A stretch of DNA of 64,000 bases from Chaetoceros tenuissimus. Its lineage: Eukaryota > Bacillariophyta > Thalassiosirophyceae > Chaetocerotales > Chaetocerotaceae. Positions 12,326-24,176 of this stretch are shown piece after piece. Positions within the stretch are counted from its first letter, which is position 1; each line of letters starts with the position of its first letter. The notes beneath the pieces were generated by a model. That model saw only the letters and a list, made by a program, of their open reading frames with translations, did not search any database and was not told where the DNA came from. Location of the stretch: positions 1 through 64,000 of the forward strand of contig BLLK01000019.1 of assembly GCA_021927905.1 (NCBI GenBank), given 5' to 3'. The position numbers were made by a program, and so were the translations under genes.

Positions 12326-13303
12326 GAATATACGGATTTGGAGCTTGCCGATGATGATACTTTTCCTCCTCGTAGCCCATACAAACCCTTGCACAAACTT
12401 TTATTTCTTTTAGCCCAGCACCGGAAGAGGCAGAGACTCCTTCTGTTCGTATCCTTGCAAGTGAAAGCATGGAATATTTTAACACATGTTTCCTGATTCC
12501 GCTGCATCAGTTAGGATATCCATTTTCTGCGTACGAACCGAGTGACGAGGAGGAAGACGAAATTGCTGAACCAATTTATGATACCAAAGTCAAAGCAAGT
12601 GAAAGCATGGAATATTTTGACACATGTTTCCTGATTCCACTGCATCAGTTAGGATATCCATTTCCTGCCTACGTTCCGAGTGAAGAGATGAAGAATGAGA
12701 TTTCTACAGTCATTGAAGAGAAGAATGAGATTTCTTCTGAAGCGAATGAAGATACAGAGATCAATTTTGTTCCTGCTGCTGCTAATATCAATGGCCCCAA
12801 CGTATTGTCCATTCCCTTCCAACAACAAAGAGAGTGAGGAAGAGGAAGAGCGCCCGTTTGATGTATTCTCCCTTAACAATAATCTATCTTCGGAAGATGA
12901 GTCAGAAGAAGACGAAGACGATGGACATGATATTTTTCTTCCATCTTCATCTGACGAAGAAGACGAAGATGAAGACGATAATCTATCCCATTCATCTGAA
13001 GAAGAGGAATGGAATGACACTACTTCTGTCGAACCTGAGCTAGACACTAGAGTAGTCAAAAGAATTCGAAGAAAGAATTGGATAGATAGACAAATCAAGC
13101 TATTGCTGATTGCAATCGAAGAAAGCAGAAGAAGAGATACAAGAACAGGACAAATCAATTGGAAAGCTGTTGAGAAACATCGCTGCATTGAACAATTAAA
13201 GACAGAGAGACCAACTGATACAATTGAACATTTCAGACAGAAATATCGCAATTTGCTTAAACAAGATCGGAAGAAATACAACGACATAATGGCTACGCTT
13301 TGA
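12323..13303 (+). CDS. Acidic protein with C-terminal Myb/SANT-like domain, structure uncertain
   Basis: Two overlapping frames appear to belong to one gene. Frame one (about 12416-12837, ATG at 12469) holds a tandem duplication of a 45-residue unit whose core is ESMEYFxTCFLIPLHQLGYP, spaced 136 bp apart. Frame two (to a TGA at 13301-13303) continues with a Glu/Asp/Ser-rich stretch and then a basic domain with the pattern NW...LLLIAIEES...INWKAVEK...FRQKYRNLLK, which fits a Myb/SANT-like DNA-binding fold. Such proteins often act as transcription factors or as partners of transposon-encoded proteins. The frame switch falls at about 12780-12840. A 31-nt GT-AG interval (12802-12832) would keep phase but is very short for an intron, so a frameshift is as likely. 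A possible earlier ATG at 12323 lies at the satellite edge. Confidence 0.5.
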
Positions 13304-13480
13304 GCTTTGCCATCCTATCAATTATTCTTTTCGGAATGAAGAGTTGGAGTCTTTTTTCCAAATAGATGAGAGTAGCAGTAGAATACATGAAATAATTTAA
13401 CAGATAACTGACATTTTTATTTCTTATTCATGCGTAATCCGAGCGTTTCAATAAGTGTGTACCTACACCATGTTCTTCTT

Positions 13481-15425
13481 TCACTATTGATTCTTAATTT
13501 GCTCCAAGCTCACGTAAACCAAGAGCCATGTGACGACATCTTGACTATCTTTCAATTTCAAAGCGTACTTTCTTGATTTCTCACGTCTAAAAGGAACAAG
13601 GAATAGAGTCTCTGTGATTTCAAAAGTTACACCACCCTTTTCTTGATTCAACGAAATTGAGCAATTCTTCAAGTCAAACGATACCTCTGGAGTCAAGTGA
13701 TCAAACCAAGTTTTGCCATTTGGTACATATCATTCAAGCACTGCATCTTCGGTTGGTACTTCCACTGGTGGAACAAGAGCTTAAAATGCAACATCCGGTG
13801 AATCTCCAATCTTGACATCGGATATGGCTGGAATCTCGAAAAGATGCATATAATTATTGGAAGTTGTCACACAAGGCATGGTCTCCACATACGCAACATC
13901 TTATCGCAATTTCTATAAATAACCTCCACTTTGCAAATAAGACCGCTCATCAAAGGAGAATGGAGCTCAAACTCTGCATCTGGTTCAGGAACACCTTGTA
14001 AACCAGGACCATTCATTGGATCCTTTGCTCCAGGTCCCTGATTCACTTCGTCACTCTTTTGCAATTCCTGAGCCTTTACACAAATCTTCTCGGACACATC
14101 CTTTTCAATTTCTTTTAGATCCGTAGGAGTCTTGTTTACTTCATGTAGAACTGGAGTGAAAAGAGGAGGAATGCTATTCCAAAGTCTCTTTGAACGCTCC
14201 ATAAATAGAACAAGTAGCTCCCGAAGACGAAATCTTCTATTACACTCCATTTCCTTCATGCTAGCAAAAAGATTAGTCAGTTCCTTTGATGACTTTTCCC
14301 AAACAGTAGTAAGATATGCGACCGCCATACGATAATGCATCTCGAGAAGCCACACGTCGGTAACAGCATTCGGATTCAAGTTTCCATTTCCTGCTTACGT
14401 CCAGCGTCGAGATCGGTATTGAGAAGCGCTGCAAGACTATAATATGCCTCTGAACGTGATGAATAGGTGAGAAAGAAATATCGCAAGTAAATTTTAAATT
14501 CGTCGGATTCACTACTTACTCCAGGTTTTGTGAACGTCTAGCTCTGCCTTTGCTAATTCGTGCATGGTAGCATCACCAAGAGCCTGCAATACTTTAACTT
14601 CCGCTTCAAGTTCCTTTCTCAACTCTATCATTTTCTTCAGAGCATTATCCTTTACAAAATTGACATTCTCAATGAATGCATCTGCCATCTCCATTTGCGA
14701 GTTGACCAATTCGTGAATCATACTATTCTTTCCGAGTGAGCCATGATTTGCAACGGTAGACTCAGCCAAATCGTATTGAATGTTGCTTGTATTACTATTG
14801 GCAGTTTCCTCTTTGCGTTGGGATTCTATCCTATCCAAATTAGCACTAACTCCAAGTAGCATTGCACCAAAACCAAGTTCATCATATTTTTTGGCCCTAT
14901 CCTCTGTAATCTTTCACCTCTGCGGTTATCAATGGCACACCTATCATAACCAAGCCTATTCCTCGCTGCACATTTCAAAAAGTTCCAATACATTTTCTCT
15001 GATGAGATTTAAAGCACGATCAGTTTCTTCATATGAATGAATTGGACATCATTTTGCAGCAGAATGCTTTCTTCTTTTACAAATAGATATTCAAGGAATT
15101 CTTTACTACACTCTTGGCAGAGACTCTTTTGCATCTCTAGTATCAAGAACTGAAGTGTGTTTGAGCACACCTGACTTTGGAGCTTGTGGATGAGGCGCAT
15201 CTGTTGCGTGTTCAATAATTTCTTCGATTTGTTTTTCTTCTTTAGCTTCAGGCAGTAGTAGCTAGGTCCATCTTCAGCTTTATTTTCGTACTTTCCAGTC
15301 TCGTTAGTTTCTATCTTATAAGAAGTATCTGTAGTTCCTCTGATTATACTCCTACTTCCTTTCCTTCGCTTAACTAGGTTGTTCCCTTCATTTGTTTGAT
15401 CTTTGGTCGATGGCGTCTCGCTCAT
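13481..15425 (-). pseudogene. Decayed F-BAR plus PH domain gene
   Basis: Read on the minus strand, pieces in several frames line up as one degraded gene. 15425-15009 encodes the N-terminal part (starts MSETPSTKDQ). 14862-14512 is a helical segment (NSQMEMADAFIENVNFVKDN ... AELDVHKTWSK). After an intron with GTAAGT/TTCAG borders (about 14519-14455) comes AYYSLAALLNTDLDAGRKQE, then, one frame over, AVTDVWLLEMHYRMAVAYL and a basic Leu-rich helix. The last part (to 13481) resembles a PH domain (FEIPAISDVKIGDSPDVAF ... TPEVSFDLKNC). F-BAR proteins bend membranes and couple them to actin. Lesions include a one-base frameshift near 14377, an internal stop after the MCSEE segment near 14940, and two stops in the PH-like part. 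The fold names are from pattern recognition; the decay is plain. Confidence 0.55.
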
Positions 15426-15499
15426 TTGTAGAGGGAGCGAGGCAGATGTTGAAGTTTAGTTTCTTCTTTTGCTTGGCTGCCAGTTGGTGTATCTTGTTT

Positions 15500-16816
15500 C
15501 TCTGACTCCATTCACTTCTTTTACTTGTGACTGAAAATTCAAACAAACTTAACGTAATTATCTTCTTACGTATCTTGAATCCTCTTTCTACAAGCTCTCC
15601 ATTCTGAATGCGAGTCTTCTTATATTCACAACACTAGATCCTCTTGTTAATAATTCTAAGTCTACAAGCATATCGCACACGTTTGGCTCTCGTCGAATCC
15701 CAGGTTAACTCATTTGAGTAAGGATAGGGTTCTGTGAGAGTCAGACGTGTACGACATACTTATAAAATTAAAACTACTATCAACGGATGTATCTTTTCCA
15801 CTAAACATATCTCAAACATGTGATATTCAACTGATAGCCACTACCTGGAACTTCTCTTACAAGTTTGTTCCAATATTAGTTGGGGGTGGGCCGAAGGTCC
15901 ACCTCACTCCTCTGTGAATTCTTGGAGAATGCAGAGTCGCCTAAAACAATACGAAAGTCGTAGTAACCTTACTAGAACTCAAACGTGACTACCTTGGTCA
16001 TTGCTTTCCTTGGGAGTCAGTTTTCAATCCAGTATGCGAAGCTCCAGTATATTTTCTAGATTCCACGTTAGAAACTGGTCTTCGCGCTTAGGTCCTATTT
16101 TCTCAACTAGGTTATAAAAACCTAACGCCAGAGTGCTTTCCTTCTTATGCACCCTAGCGTCGTAAAGTAATAGCACTTGCAAACCCCCCATACAACTTTT
16201 CACTTCGGTGCTCTATCTATCACTTGACTTTTAGTTACGCCTCGAGCTATCTAAGAATCCCTTACATACGTCTTTACAGGATCCTCACAGGCTTTTGCTA
16301 AAAGATAATATGCGTTTCAGTACCTTCTTGTGTTCCAAATAATATTCCATTATCCCCATGTTTGGGACACTTCCTCTAGCGGTTTCGTATTTCCGCCAAC
16401 GATTAACTAGTTTGATAGTAAAGTCATTCACATCTTCGTTTGCTGCTGTACTGGCAGCCCCTCTCCTAAACGATCTGTATATTCCATACATTTCTCGGAC
16501 TTCCCATTCGTTAGGGATCAGTTCACTATGCACTTGGGTGGCTTGGACATTCTCTATCGCCTCCAAAATAAGATCCTCGAGGTCTTTGGACTTCAGTAAG
16601 TCTCCCTTGACATCACAAAATAAGGGTCCTTTCTTTCCTATCTTATTCTCAGCCCTTAGCATGGCTAGGGCTCTCTCCAACCAGATTCTGAAAGGGATCC
16701 CAGTGCGGGATATATTAACTAAAGGAATGACATGAAATCTCTCCCCAGTCTCTCCCTTAAATCTCCCATACAAGGGTGCCAGCACATGAGGTATGTCTGC
16801 ATCTTTACCAAACTCG

Positions 16817-16822
<6 letters not shown>
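15500..16822 (-). repeat. Inverted arm matching 21334-22623
   Basis: The reverse complement of this stretch matches 21334-22623 at near identity, differing by one short length difference and a few substitutions. It includes the last 166 codons of the recombinase (16285-16785, minus strand) and the downstream non-coding tail. The arms are separated by about 4.5 kb. Confidence 0.9.

Positions 16823-16874
<52 letters not shown>
16822..16874. repeat. Poly(A) run, 53 bases
   Basis: An uninterrupted A homopolymer lies exactly at the junction between the inverted arm and the left direct repeat of the DIRS-like element. Its length may be imprecise because homopolymers assemble poorly. It marks a join rather than a gene's poly(A) signal. 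The following 260 bp to 17134 hold the direct repeat and an untranslated leader. Confidence 0.85.
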
Positions 16875-16878
<4 letters not shown>

Positions 16879-16953
16879 CTATTTCGAGGTTCAAATCGGG
16901 TTCTTTTTATTGAAGAACACTTTGGCCATACCGATACTCTTGTTACAGAATTT
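16872..16953. repeat. 82-bp terminal direct repeat, left
   Basis: Identical over about 82 bp to 22654-22735 (core TTCTATTTCGAGGTTCAAAT). Direct or split repeats at the ends are a known trait of DIRS-like elements that integrate through a tyrosine recombinase. Confidence 0.88.
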
Positions 16954-17134
16954 TTATTGAAAGCGACACTCTAACTTAAAGCAATTCATCGAATCGATTG
17001 AGCATCTTAACCTGTTTCATTTTTGATTCTAAGAAGTCCAACTAATTACTTCGACTAGTTTCTTCGAGCTTCCACAGCTTTTCGCACGAACATCTCTTTT
17101 TTTTTGTCAACAAGTTCAACACACAGCACCAACA

Positions 17135-19219
17135 GTGTATCACTCTCATTATTCCGATTCAAACAAACATACCATTTTGAAAAGGAAGAGACAGGACATG
17201 ACATCAGACCAGGACAACATCTTAGAGGGCATCCCTCTCCAAGAAAACGAGATTGCAACAGCCGATGAAGGAGCTATGGGTTTGCCAACTCTCAGAGGAT
17301 TGGAAAACGAAGGAGGCAGCGAAGACGAGAACGAGCAAGATGAAGACTTACCAACTTTGAATGGGGGGGTACCATCAGATGCTTCAGTCCACTTGGGATC
17401 AAAAGTCGTCATCCTCAGAGGATCTACTGACAATCTCAGTGAACGTCTTTGTGCTAGAGGAGTGACCGGAAACACCTGCTGTGTTCATCAAGCTATCAAT
17501 TGCGTCAAAACACACTCGGATCGGGAAGAGAAAGTGGCATTGGAAGAAGGAGTTTACCTTAGGACTGGCCAGGACAAGTTGGATCTCGCCAAAGTCTTTC
17601 CTTTGGATGTACTAGAGGTCCTGGACGAAAGGGAGCTTCTGCAATCCATACAGGCCAAGTGGGTGCTCAGGGAACAACTCGAGAACGCACTGGATAATGT
17701 AAACGCATTGGAGCTTGAAGAGGGAGAGGTAGAAGAAGAAGTTGAAGAGGAAGAGGAGCAAGGAGTCTTGGAGACATTCAAAACACTTGATGCTATGGTC
17801 TTGGGAGCCAATCAAGGAGAAGGCGCTTCCTTGGAAGGTTTCTACACTGACATTACGACCAAGCTTTCAAGAGTCGCGAGTCAAGTGAAGAGACAAGGAG
17901 AGCATCTATTGGAGGTGAGTCAGGCCAATGACTCTTGGGAAGAGGAGTGTACTCGAATCAGTGATCGATTGGGTAATTTTGTGAAGGATGTGACCGGTGA
18001 GGTGGGAAAGCTTACTCAGAGGAACTCAAATCTTTGGAGATACTCACAGCAGCTAGGAACTCTCATGAACAAGCTGAGTGTTGGCAATAATGTGAGTTCT
18101 ACTCAAGATGAGACAGTAATTCTACAGAAACTCGAAGCTTTAGAGAGCAAAGTGCACAGCCTTGAGTCAAGTGAAAAGGATGGAACTTTTGTAATTGGGG
18201 CAGAGGTGATTTCTAGCTGGAAAGATATCCATGCCAAGATAGAACAAATCAACGGGATTACGGTTTCACATGGAGCCTTTACTGACGCTATTACTATCTT
18301 GGAAGAGTTACAAAGGGCTCTGAAGGACTCTAGCCCTTCTTTTGAGGATTTCGCTAAGCACAGAAATGAATTGGACAAGGCGCAACTCACTGAGGAGGAG
18401 AATGCTAGAGAGAAATCTGTCCAACATGCTACGCCTATTCCTGAGATATTTGGGAGATCAGGAAACAGGAACAAGAAAACAGTAAAGGGCAAGTCGGAAC
18501 TAGCAGGAGTTACGAGCTACCTTGAATTTCGCAACAAGACGGAAGAGTCAGGGGTTGCTTACGAACTCAATAAGCATATCACAGATTCCTCGAACGCGAG
18601 AAGATATGCAATCGAGAGTTGCTATGGAGAGCAGGAGCTTGTCTTCTTCAAGACTCTATCTACGGAGGTACTACAGAAGTCGGAAGACTTCCTTCGTAAA
18701 CTAGTGGCCTGGGTCGATGTTACCTTCGACACACTTGTGAATAGAGGGCAAAGCGAAGAAGACGTCTGGCACTTGATCTCAAAGGTTTTGAGAGCAATTT
18801 TCGAGGATCTCCATCGTTCGAGAAAGCTAGTTACTCTTCAGTTGAGATCTGGACACACTGTACGTGCTGCTCAAGTCATTTACACTGCCTTGATTTGTAC
18901 CAAGATTTGTGATACATACACAAAGATGGAATTCAAGAACCATCCTAGTGTAACTGGAACTTCTAACAATTGGCTCATTGCTAACTCCGGAAGAAAGGAG
19001 GCTCAAGCAGCTCTAAAGAAGGCAGAGGCATTAGAGGTCAAGCACAAAGATCTCCTTGAAAAGTATTCCAGCATTGAGAAGGAGTTAGGAAATGCCAAGA
19101 AGGACGCTGCTGCGGCTAAGTCTCTGGCTGATAAGCTGAAGGATGAGCTGGGAAGTGTCAAGAGAGACGCCAGTACTGCTAAGTCCACAGCAGACAAGGC
19201 ACTTGCCAAGTGCAAGTGA
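17135..19219 (+). mobile_element. Gag-like ORF of the DIRS-like element
   Basis: A 694-codon frame with an acidic N-terminal part, a Glu-rich stretch near residues 195-215, and a long, mostly helical, coiled-coil-prone remainder ending in Ala/Lys/Asp-rich heptads. It has no recognisable enzyme motif. Its position upstream of the RNase H and recombinase parts makes it the structural ORF of the element. Confidence 0.6.
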
Positions 19220-19376
19220 TCTGAGCCATCTGGCTCCGGTCTCAAAGAGGTGGCTGAGACTGTAATAGTGGAGGAGAAGATAGCTGACTTGGTAAAAGAG
19301 AGCTCAGGAAATGACGGAGGAGAGGAAAGCTGGAAAGATTGGGAGGAGGAAGTTTTAGTTACTAGCAGAAGTCAAA

Positions 19377-20535
19377 TTGGTACCAGATTTCGAACTTTAC
19401 CTTGGTGCCCTTTTAAAGCTATTCGAGGCAGAAACACCTCAATACAAATTGGTTAGAGGATCAAAGATAGCAATGGTCGGATACGGCTTTGGCGATGCTT
19501 CTGGGTCTGGTTTCGGAGCCTCGTGGCAGACAAAGTCTGAAACTCCAATCTTCAGAATTGGAATGTGGAATAAAAAAGGGGATTGACTCATCATCAAACT
19601 TCAAAGAATTTGAAAACTCTGTTCAAACCTTAGAGGAAATGGGAGAAAAGGGCGAATTGGGGGGGTTTGAGTTATTCTATTTTACAGATAACTCAGTCTC
19701 TGAAAGCGCAGCTTACCGAGGAAGCTCCAGTTCTAAGAAACTTTTTGATTTGGTCCTGCGGCTGTGGATCTTAGAATTGAAATATGGATGTAAAATACAT
19801 TTCATTCATATCGCGGGAACCCGAATGATAGAACAAGGGACGGATGGAATCAGTAGAGGTAACTTGAATGAAGGGATTTGTAATGGTGAGAGAATGCTCA
19901 AGTTTGTGGTACCTCTAGCAGAAACCGCTATTGAGAGATCAGCCACCTTGGAAGCGTGGATTAGAGGTTGGAGCGATGGAGATAAATTGGAATTATTAGA
20001 GCCTGAAGGATGGTTTGAGAGGGGTCATTGTATAAGCGGCGGGAGTTTGAACAATGACGGCCTTTGGATACCTGAGCACAAAGATGGGAGTTTCTTGTGG
20101 AATCCTGCTCCAGCTGGAGCATCTTTTGCAATAAAGCAACTTCGTGAAGCTCGTCACAAACGTCCTGATATTGCTCACATTTTTGTGAGCCCTAGAATCA
20201 TGTGTCAAGAATGGCTGAAACACGTTTTCAAATCAGCTGATCTGGTATTGATGATACCTGTTGGAACGGATTATTGGCCTGAGTGTATGCATGAGCCTCT
20301 AGTCTTAGCTTTGTATTTCCCTTATGTCAAATGCGAACCCTGGCAGTGGAAGAACTCTCCACTCATGTTGGAACTTTCAGGAAAATTGCGTGGAGTGTGG
20401 AAAGAGGGTAAAGGCACCGAAGGGGATATTCTGTCAGAACTTTGGACAGCATCGAGGAGCTCATCGGAAATGTCGTTTCGCGAGTTGCGCGATTTGTTAC
20501 AAGGAGAAGGGAACATTAGATTTCCATCGTTATAA
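19377..20535 (+). mobile_element. RNase H-like segment of the DIRS-like element
   Basis: Contains the features of the RNase H part of DIRS-like polyproteins: a GYGFGDASGSGFGA segment, a FTDN segment, and an HIAGTRMIEQGTDGISRG segment, followed by a C-terminal extension. Fossil; no detail of its state is given. Confidence 0.6.
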
Positions 20536-20539
20536 TTTG

Positions 20540-21871
20540 GAGGAAGAAAATCGACCTTTATGGTGTAGGGAGAAGGAGAAGAATGAGTTCTTACAGGCTA
20601 GAGACGGAGATTGGCTGTTCTTTCCTTTTCAATGCGAGGATTGTCATTTTTATAATATTTATTCTAGATTTCCGGTTTTCAATTCACCCTTTGATATGAC
20701 GATCTTGAGTTACATGAGAAGAGCAAATCTAGACATGTTCTGGAGTAGACGCCCAGGCACAATAGAAGCGAACCTGAGGAATGTGAAGTACATTCTTGAG
20801 GAGTCTAGAATCGCGGGATTTGAACCACCTCTCTCTAAGATAAACGCTTGGGAGCCAAGAGATACTGAAGGAATGAGACTAGCAATTATAACTCTAAAGA
20901 AAGCCAGAGTGAAGAATGCGAAGAATGCAATCTCAAATACGCATCTACAGATAGGAACAGTGAGGAAACTTCTGTCAACAGCGAGAGTGCTGCATGCAGG
21001 TACTAATTCTGGAGAGAAAAGAAACTTAGTTCTACGCACTATCAAAGGAGAGACTCAACGTTTTAAAGATGGCATGGAAAGCAGTTACTTTCTAGAGACG
21101 TTTAAGAGAGGAATGAAGATTCGAATGGGACTATTGCAGCGAAGGAACGTTCCCGTTACTTCTGAATTAGTCATACTAATCCTTAAGTACTTGGAGGAAG
21201 CGTACAAGGACTCTGGGAAAGAGTTTCAATTGAGGAGAAGGTATTTATTAGCTGGGACTCTTGTATCTCTTCTCTACGGAGGATCTCTGAGGGGCAATGA
21301 AGGATTCATGTTGGATGCGGATGCTTTAGCTTCTAACATCGAGTTTGGTAAAGATGCAGACATACCTCATGTGCTGGCACCCTTGTATGGGAGATTTAAG
21401 GGAGAGACTGGGGAGAGATTTCATGTCATTCCTTTAGTTAATATATCCCGCACTGGGATCCCTTTCAGAATCTGGTTGGAGAGAGCCCTAGCCATGCTAA
21501 GGGCTGAGAATAAGATAGGAAAGAAAGGACCCTTATTTTGTGATGTCAAGGGAGACTTACTGAAGTCCAAAGACCTCGAGGATCTTATTTTGGAGGCGAT
21601 AGAGAATGTCCAAGCCACCCAAGTGCATAGTGAACTGATCCCTAACGAATGGGAAGTCCGAGAAATGTATGGAATATACAGATCGTTTAGGAGAGGGGCT
21701 GCCAGTACAGCAGCAAACGAAGATGTGAATGACTTTACTATCAAACTAGTTAATCGTTGGCGGAAATACGAAACCGCTAGAGGAAGTGTCCCAAACATGG
21801 GGATAATGGAATATTATTTGGAACACAAGAAGGTACTGAAACGCATATTATCTTTTAGCAAAAGCCTGTGA
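20540..21871 (+). mobile_element. Tyrosine recombinase of the DIRS-like element
   Basis: A frame of about 515 codons (from 20324, overlapping the preceding part) whose C-terminal half resembles a tyrosine recombinase: an Arg-bearing box (SLLYGGSLRGNEG), a basic box (YRSFRRGAAS) and a terminal Tyr box (MGIMEYYLEH). A Cys/His-rich N-terminal part may bind zinc. Its 3' end is repeated in the inverted arm at 16285-16785. Confidence 0.68.
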
Positions 21872-22623
21872 GGATCCTGTAAAGACGTATGTAAGGGATT
21901 CTTAGATAGCTCGAGGCGTAACTAAAAGTCAAGTGATAGATAGAGCACCGAAGTGAAAAGTTGTATGGGGGGTTTGCAAGTGCTATTACTTTACGACGCT
22001 AGGGTGCATAAGAAGGAAAGCACTCTGGCGTTAGGTTTTTATAACCTAGTTGAGAAAATAGGACCTAAGCGCGAAGACCAGTTTCTAACGTGGAATCTAG
22101 AAAATATACTGGAGCTTCGCATACTGGATTGAAAACTGACTCCCAAGGAAAGCAATGACCAAGGTAGTCACGTTTGAGTTCTAGTAAGGTTACTACTCCA
22201 AGAATTCACAGAGGAGTGAGGTGGACCTTCGGCCCACCCCCAACTAATATTGGAACAAACTTGTAAGAGAAGTTCCAGGTAGTGGCTATCAGTTGAATAT
22301 CACATGTTTGAGATATGTTTAGTGGAAAAGATACATCCGTTGATAGTAGTTTTAATTTTATAAGTATGTCGTACACGTCTGACTCTCACAGAACCCTATC
22401 CTTACTCAAATGAGTTAACCTGGGATTCGACGAGAGCCAAACGTGTGCGATATGCTTGTAGACTTAGAATTATTAACAAGAGGATCTAGTGTTGTGAATA
22501 TAAGAAGACTCGCATTCAGAATGGAGAGCTTGTAGAAAGAGGATTCAAGATACGTAAGAAGATACTTACGTTAAGTTTGTTTGAATTTTCAGTCACAAGT
22601 AAAAGAAGTGAATGGAGTCAGAG
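21334..22623 (+). repeat. Inverted arm, right copy
   Basis: Partner of 15500-16822. It covers the end of the recombinase and about 750 bp of downstream non-coding tail, which contains no further ORF. Confidence 0.9.
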
Positions 22624-22653
22624 GATTTGAAATGAGAAGGATTACGATCTCAT

Positions 22654-22735
22654 AAATTTTCTATTTCGAGGTTCAAATCGGGTTCTTTTTATTGAAGAAC
22701 ACTTTGGCCATACCGATACTCTTGTTACAGAATTT
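22654..22735. repeat. 82-bp terminal direct repeat, right
   Basis: Partner of 16872-16953. The sequence just after it (CTATTTCG) repeats the first bases of the repeat itself, which may mark the recombination site. Confidence 0.85.
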
Positions 22736-23435
22736 CTATTTCGTCCATATTCGGTTGTACCTACAATATCTAGTTAAAATTGAACTAAATATCAGGTAGT
22801 AATATGTGCTCTAGAGGATAGACATGCAATATGCACACATAATAAGATTGGCGAGAAGAGATGAGAAGAAGTGAGATTTGTTGATGTCAGGTAACGACTC
22901 TGCCAATGTACCAGTAAGCTATTTGATTCATGCTTCAAATAAGAACTTTTGATACCTGTCAGCGACTCTTGAAATTGCATGAGTTTGTCGTAATAAAAGT
23001 ACCATTTGGAAATATGATCACAATTCTAAAGGGACACAAAATCGGTCTCCGAGTTGAAAATAAAATGTGGTTCGAGAGCCAAACAGAGCTCATATTCATG
23101 TCATTTCAATCTTGTGGGTAAGGGCTATGACAGTAAAAGTCTCCACCAAGCTCTATAGATCGAGAAATTCAATTTCTAGTTTACTACTTTCACTTTTTAT
23201 ATCCAATTACGATGGAAATTTGAAGAAGAATTCTTACAAATTTGCATCTTCGATTGGAAAAAACATGTTTATATATTGATCTCTTGATTCATTAGTTTTG
23301 AATTCTTACTGCTATCTTCCTTGTATCTTTGAATGGGACAAAACAAAAAGGATTTCAAAAACGATTCGTTGTCTAGACGAGTGGTTCTAGACTCACAAGT
23401 ACACATATGAAAATATAGTAGTTGATTAAAATTGT
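22736..23435. other. Intergenic, nothing recognised
   Basis: AT-rich spacer between the fossil element and the golgin-derived pseudogene. Only short, compositionally poor open frames occur, with no splice-site logic or RNA gene I can support. Confidence 0.6.
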
Positions 23436-24176
23436 TGTTGCCCCAAGACTCCTATTTGACATTCTTATTTCGATTTGGACTCTCTTCGGTTTCTGCAATC
23501 AAAAAGTTTACAAATTTTTCTCGAATGTTATCACCATCAATATTGTCTCGAGATGGATTCAAGGGAGGTGCTAATGATCCAATCAAACCATGAGGACTAT
23601 TCTCTGATATGCCACACTTTATTACACTTTTTCCTTTTGTCTGCAACATGTTTTGCACAAACAATTGCCTTTGCTTGAGCTCTTCTTTCATCTTATCGGC
23701 TCGATGATTTGAAATTTGCAAATTTCGTTTTGCTTACAAGTTCTACATGCAAATTCTGATATGCCTGCACCTGGAAGTCATCAAACTCATGACAGATTTA
23801 ACTCATCTCGGAATCCTTTCTAAGTAGCTGATTCGTCAAAAGCTCCACCTTGGCCATGACTGTATTCATTTCATCACCTTGTTGCGAGGCTACTTCGTTC
23901 CGAATTGCTCAAAGCCCGTTTGTACACCTTTGCTCTTCTTCCTTTGCTGCAACTACTTCTTCCATGGTCTCACGTTCAAGCTCTTCTCGACTAGTAAGAA
24001 TTTCTTCTTCAAATGCTGTCTATTTTCTTCCTTTTCCAAGCGAATACAAATAGATTGTTTTGCTTTTAGAATTTCAGCTTCTGCATGACTGCTTTGTTCC
24101 ACAAGTTTAATATTATTTTCTTCATGAAGCGAAAGTACTTCTTGCTCAAGTTCATTGCGTCTATTTGATTCTTTTC
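23436..24176 (-). pseudogene. Partial, decayed copy of the golgin gene at 43008-46670
   Basis: The minus strand matches the 3' third of the intact golgin gene. The C-terminal segment (CGISENSPHGLIGSLAPPLN, then NIDGDNIREKFVNFLIAET) is readable in the 89-codon frame 23452-23721. Sequence up to about 24176 matches golgin sequence near 44050-44600. About 0.8 kb of the parent is missing between the two parts, including the GRAB domain, and the upstream part is broken by stops and frameshifts. It is a partial gene duplicate rather than a gene. The parent lacks introns, so a retrocopy cannot be told from a DNA duplicate. Confidence 0.78.

Larger units (their letters stand above)
15500..22735 (+). 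mobile_element. Fossil DIRS-like (tyrosine recombinase) retroelement
   Basis: A composite element. From the left it has an inverted copy of the element's own 3' end (15500-16822), a run of 53 A (16822-16874), then a body bounded by an 82-bp direct repeat (16872-16953 and 22654-22735). Parts recognised in the body: a gag-like coiled-coil ORF, an RNase H-like segment and a tyrosine recombinase, the set and order typical of DIRS-like retrotransposons. It looks broken, with perhaps two to four breaks, and young, because its two arms are almost identical. It lies just upstream of the decayed F-BAR gene, whose 5' end it appears to interrupt. Confidence 0.72.

Noticed and set aside
12649-13287. Minus-strand Ser-rich ORF of 212 codons
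   Set aside because: Antisense of the Glu/Asp codons (GAA/GAT) of the Myb-like gene, which read as Ser/Phe on the other strand.
16885-16905. GGTTCAAATC resembling a tRNA B box in the 82-bp direct repeat
   Set aside because: No matching A box or cloverleaf could be drawn at tRNA spacing.
17554-17811. Ser-rich minus-strand frame inside the fossil element
   Set aside because: Antisense of a Glu-rich coding stretch.
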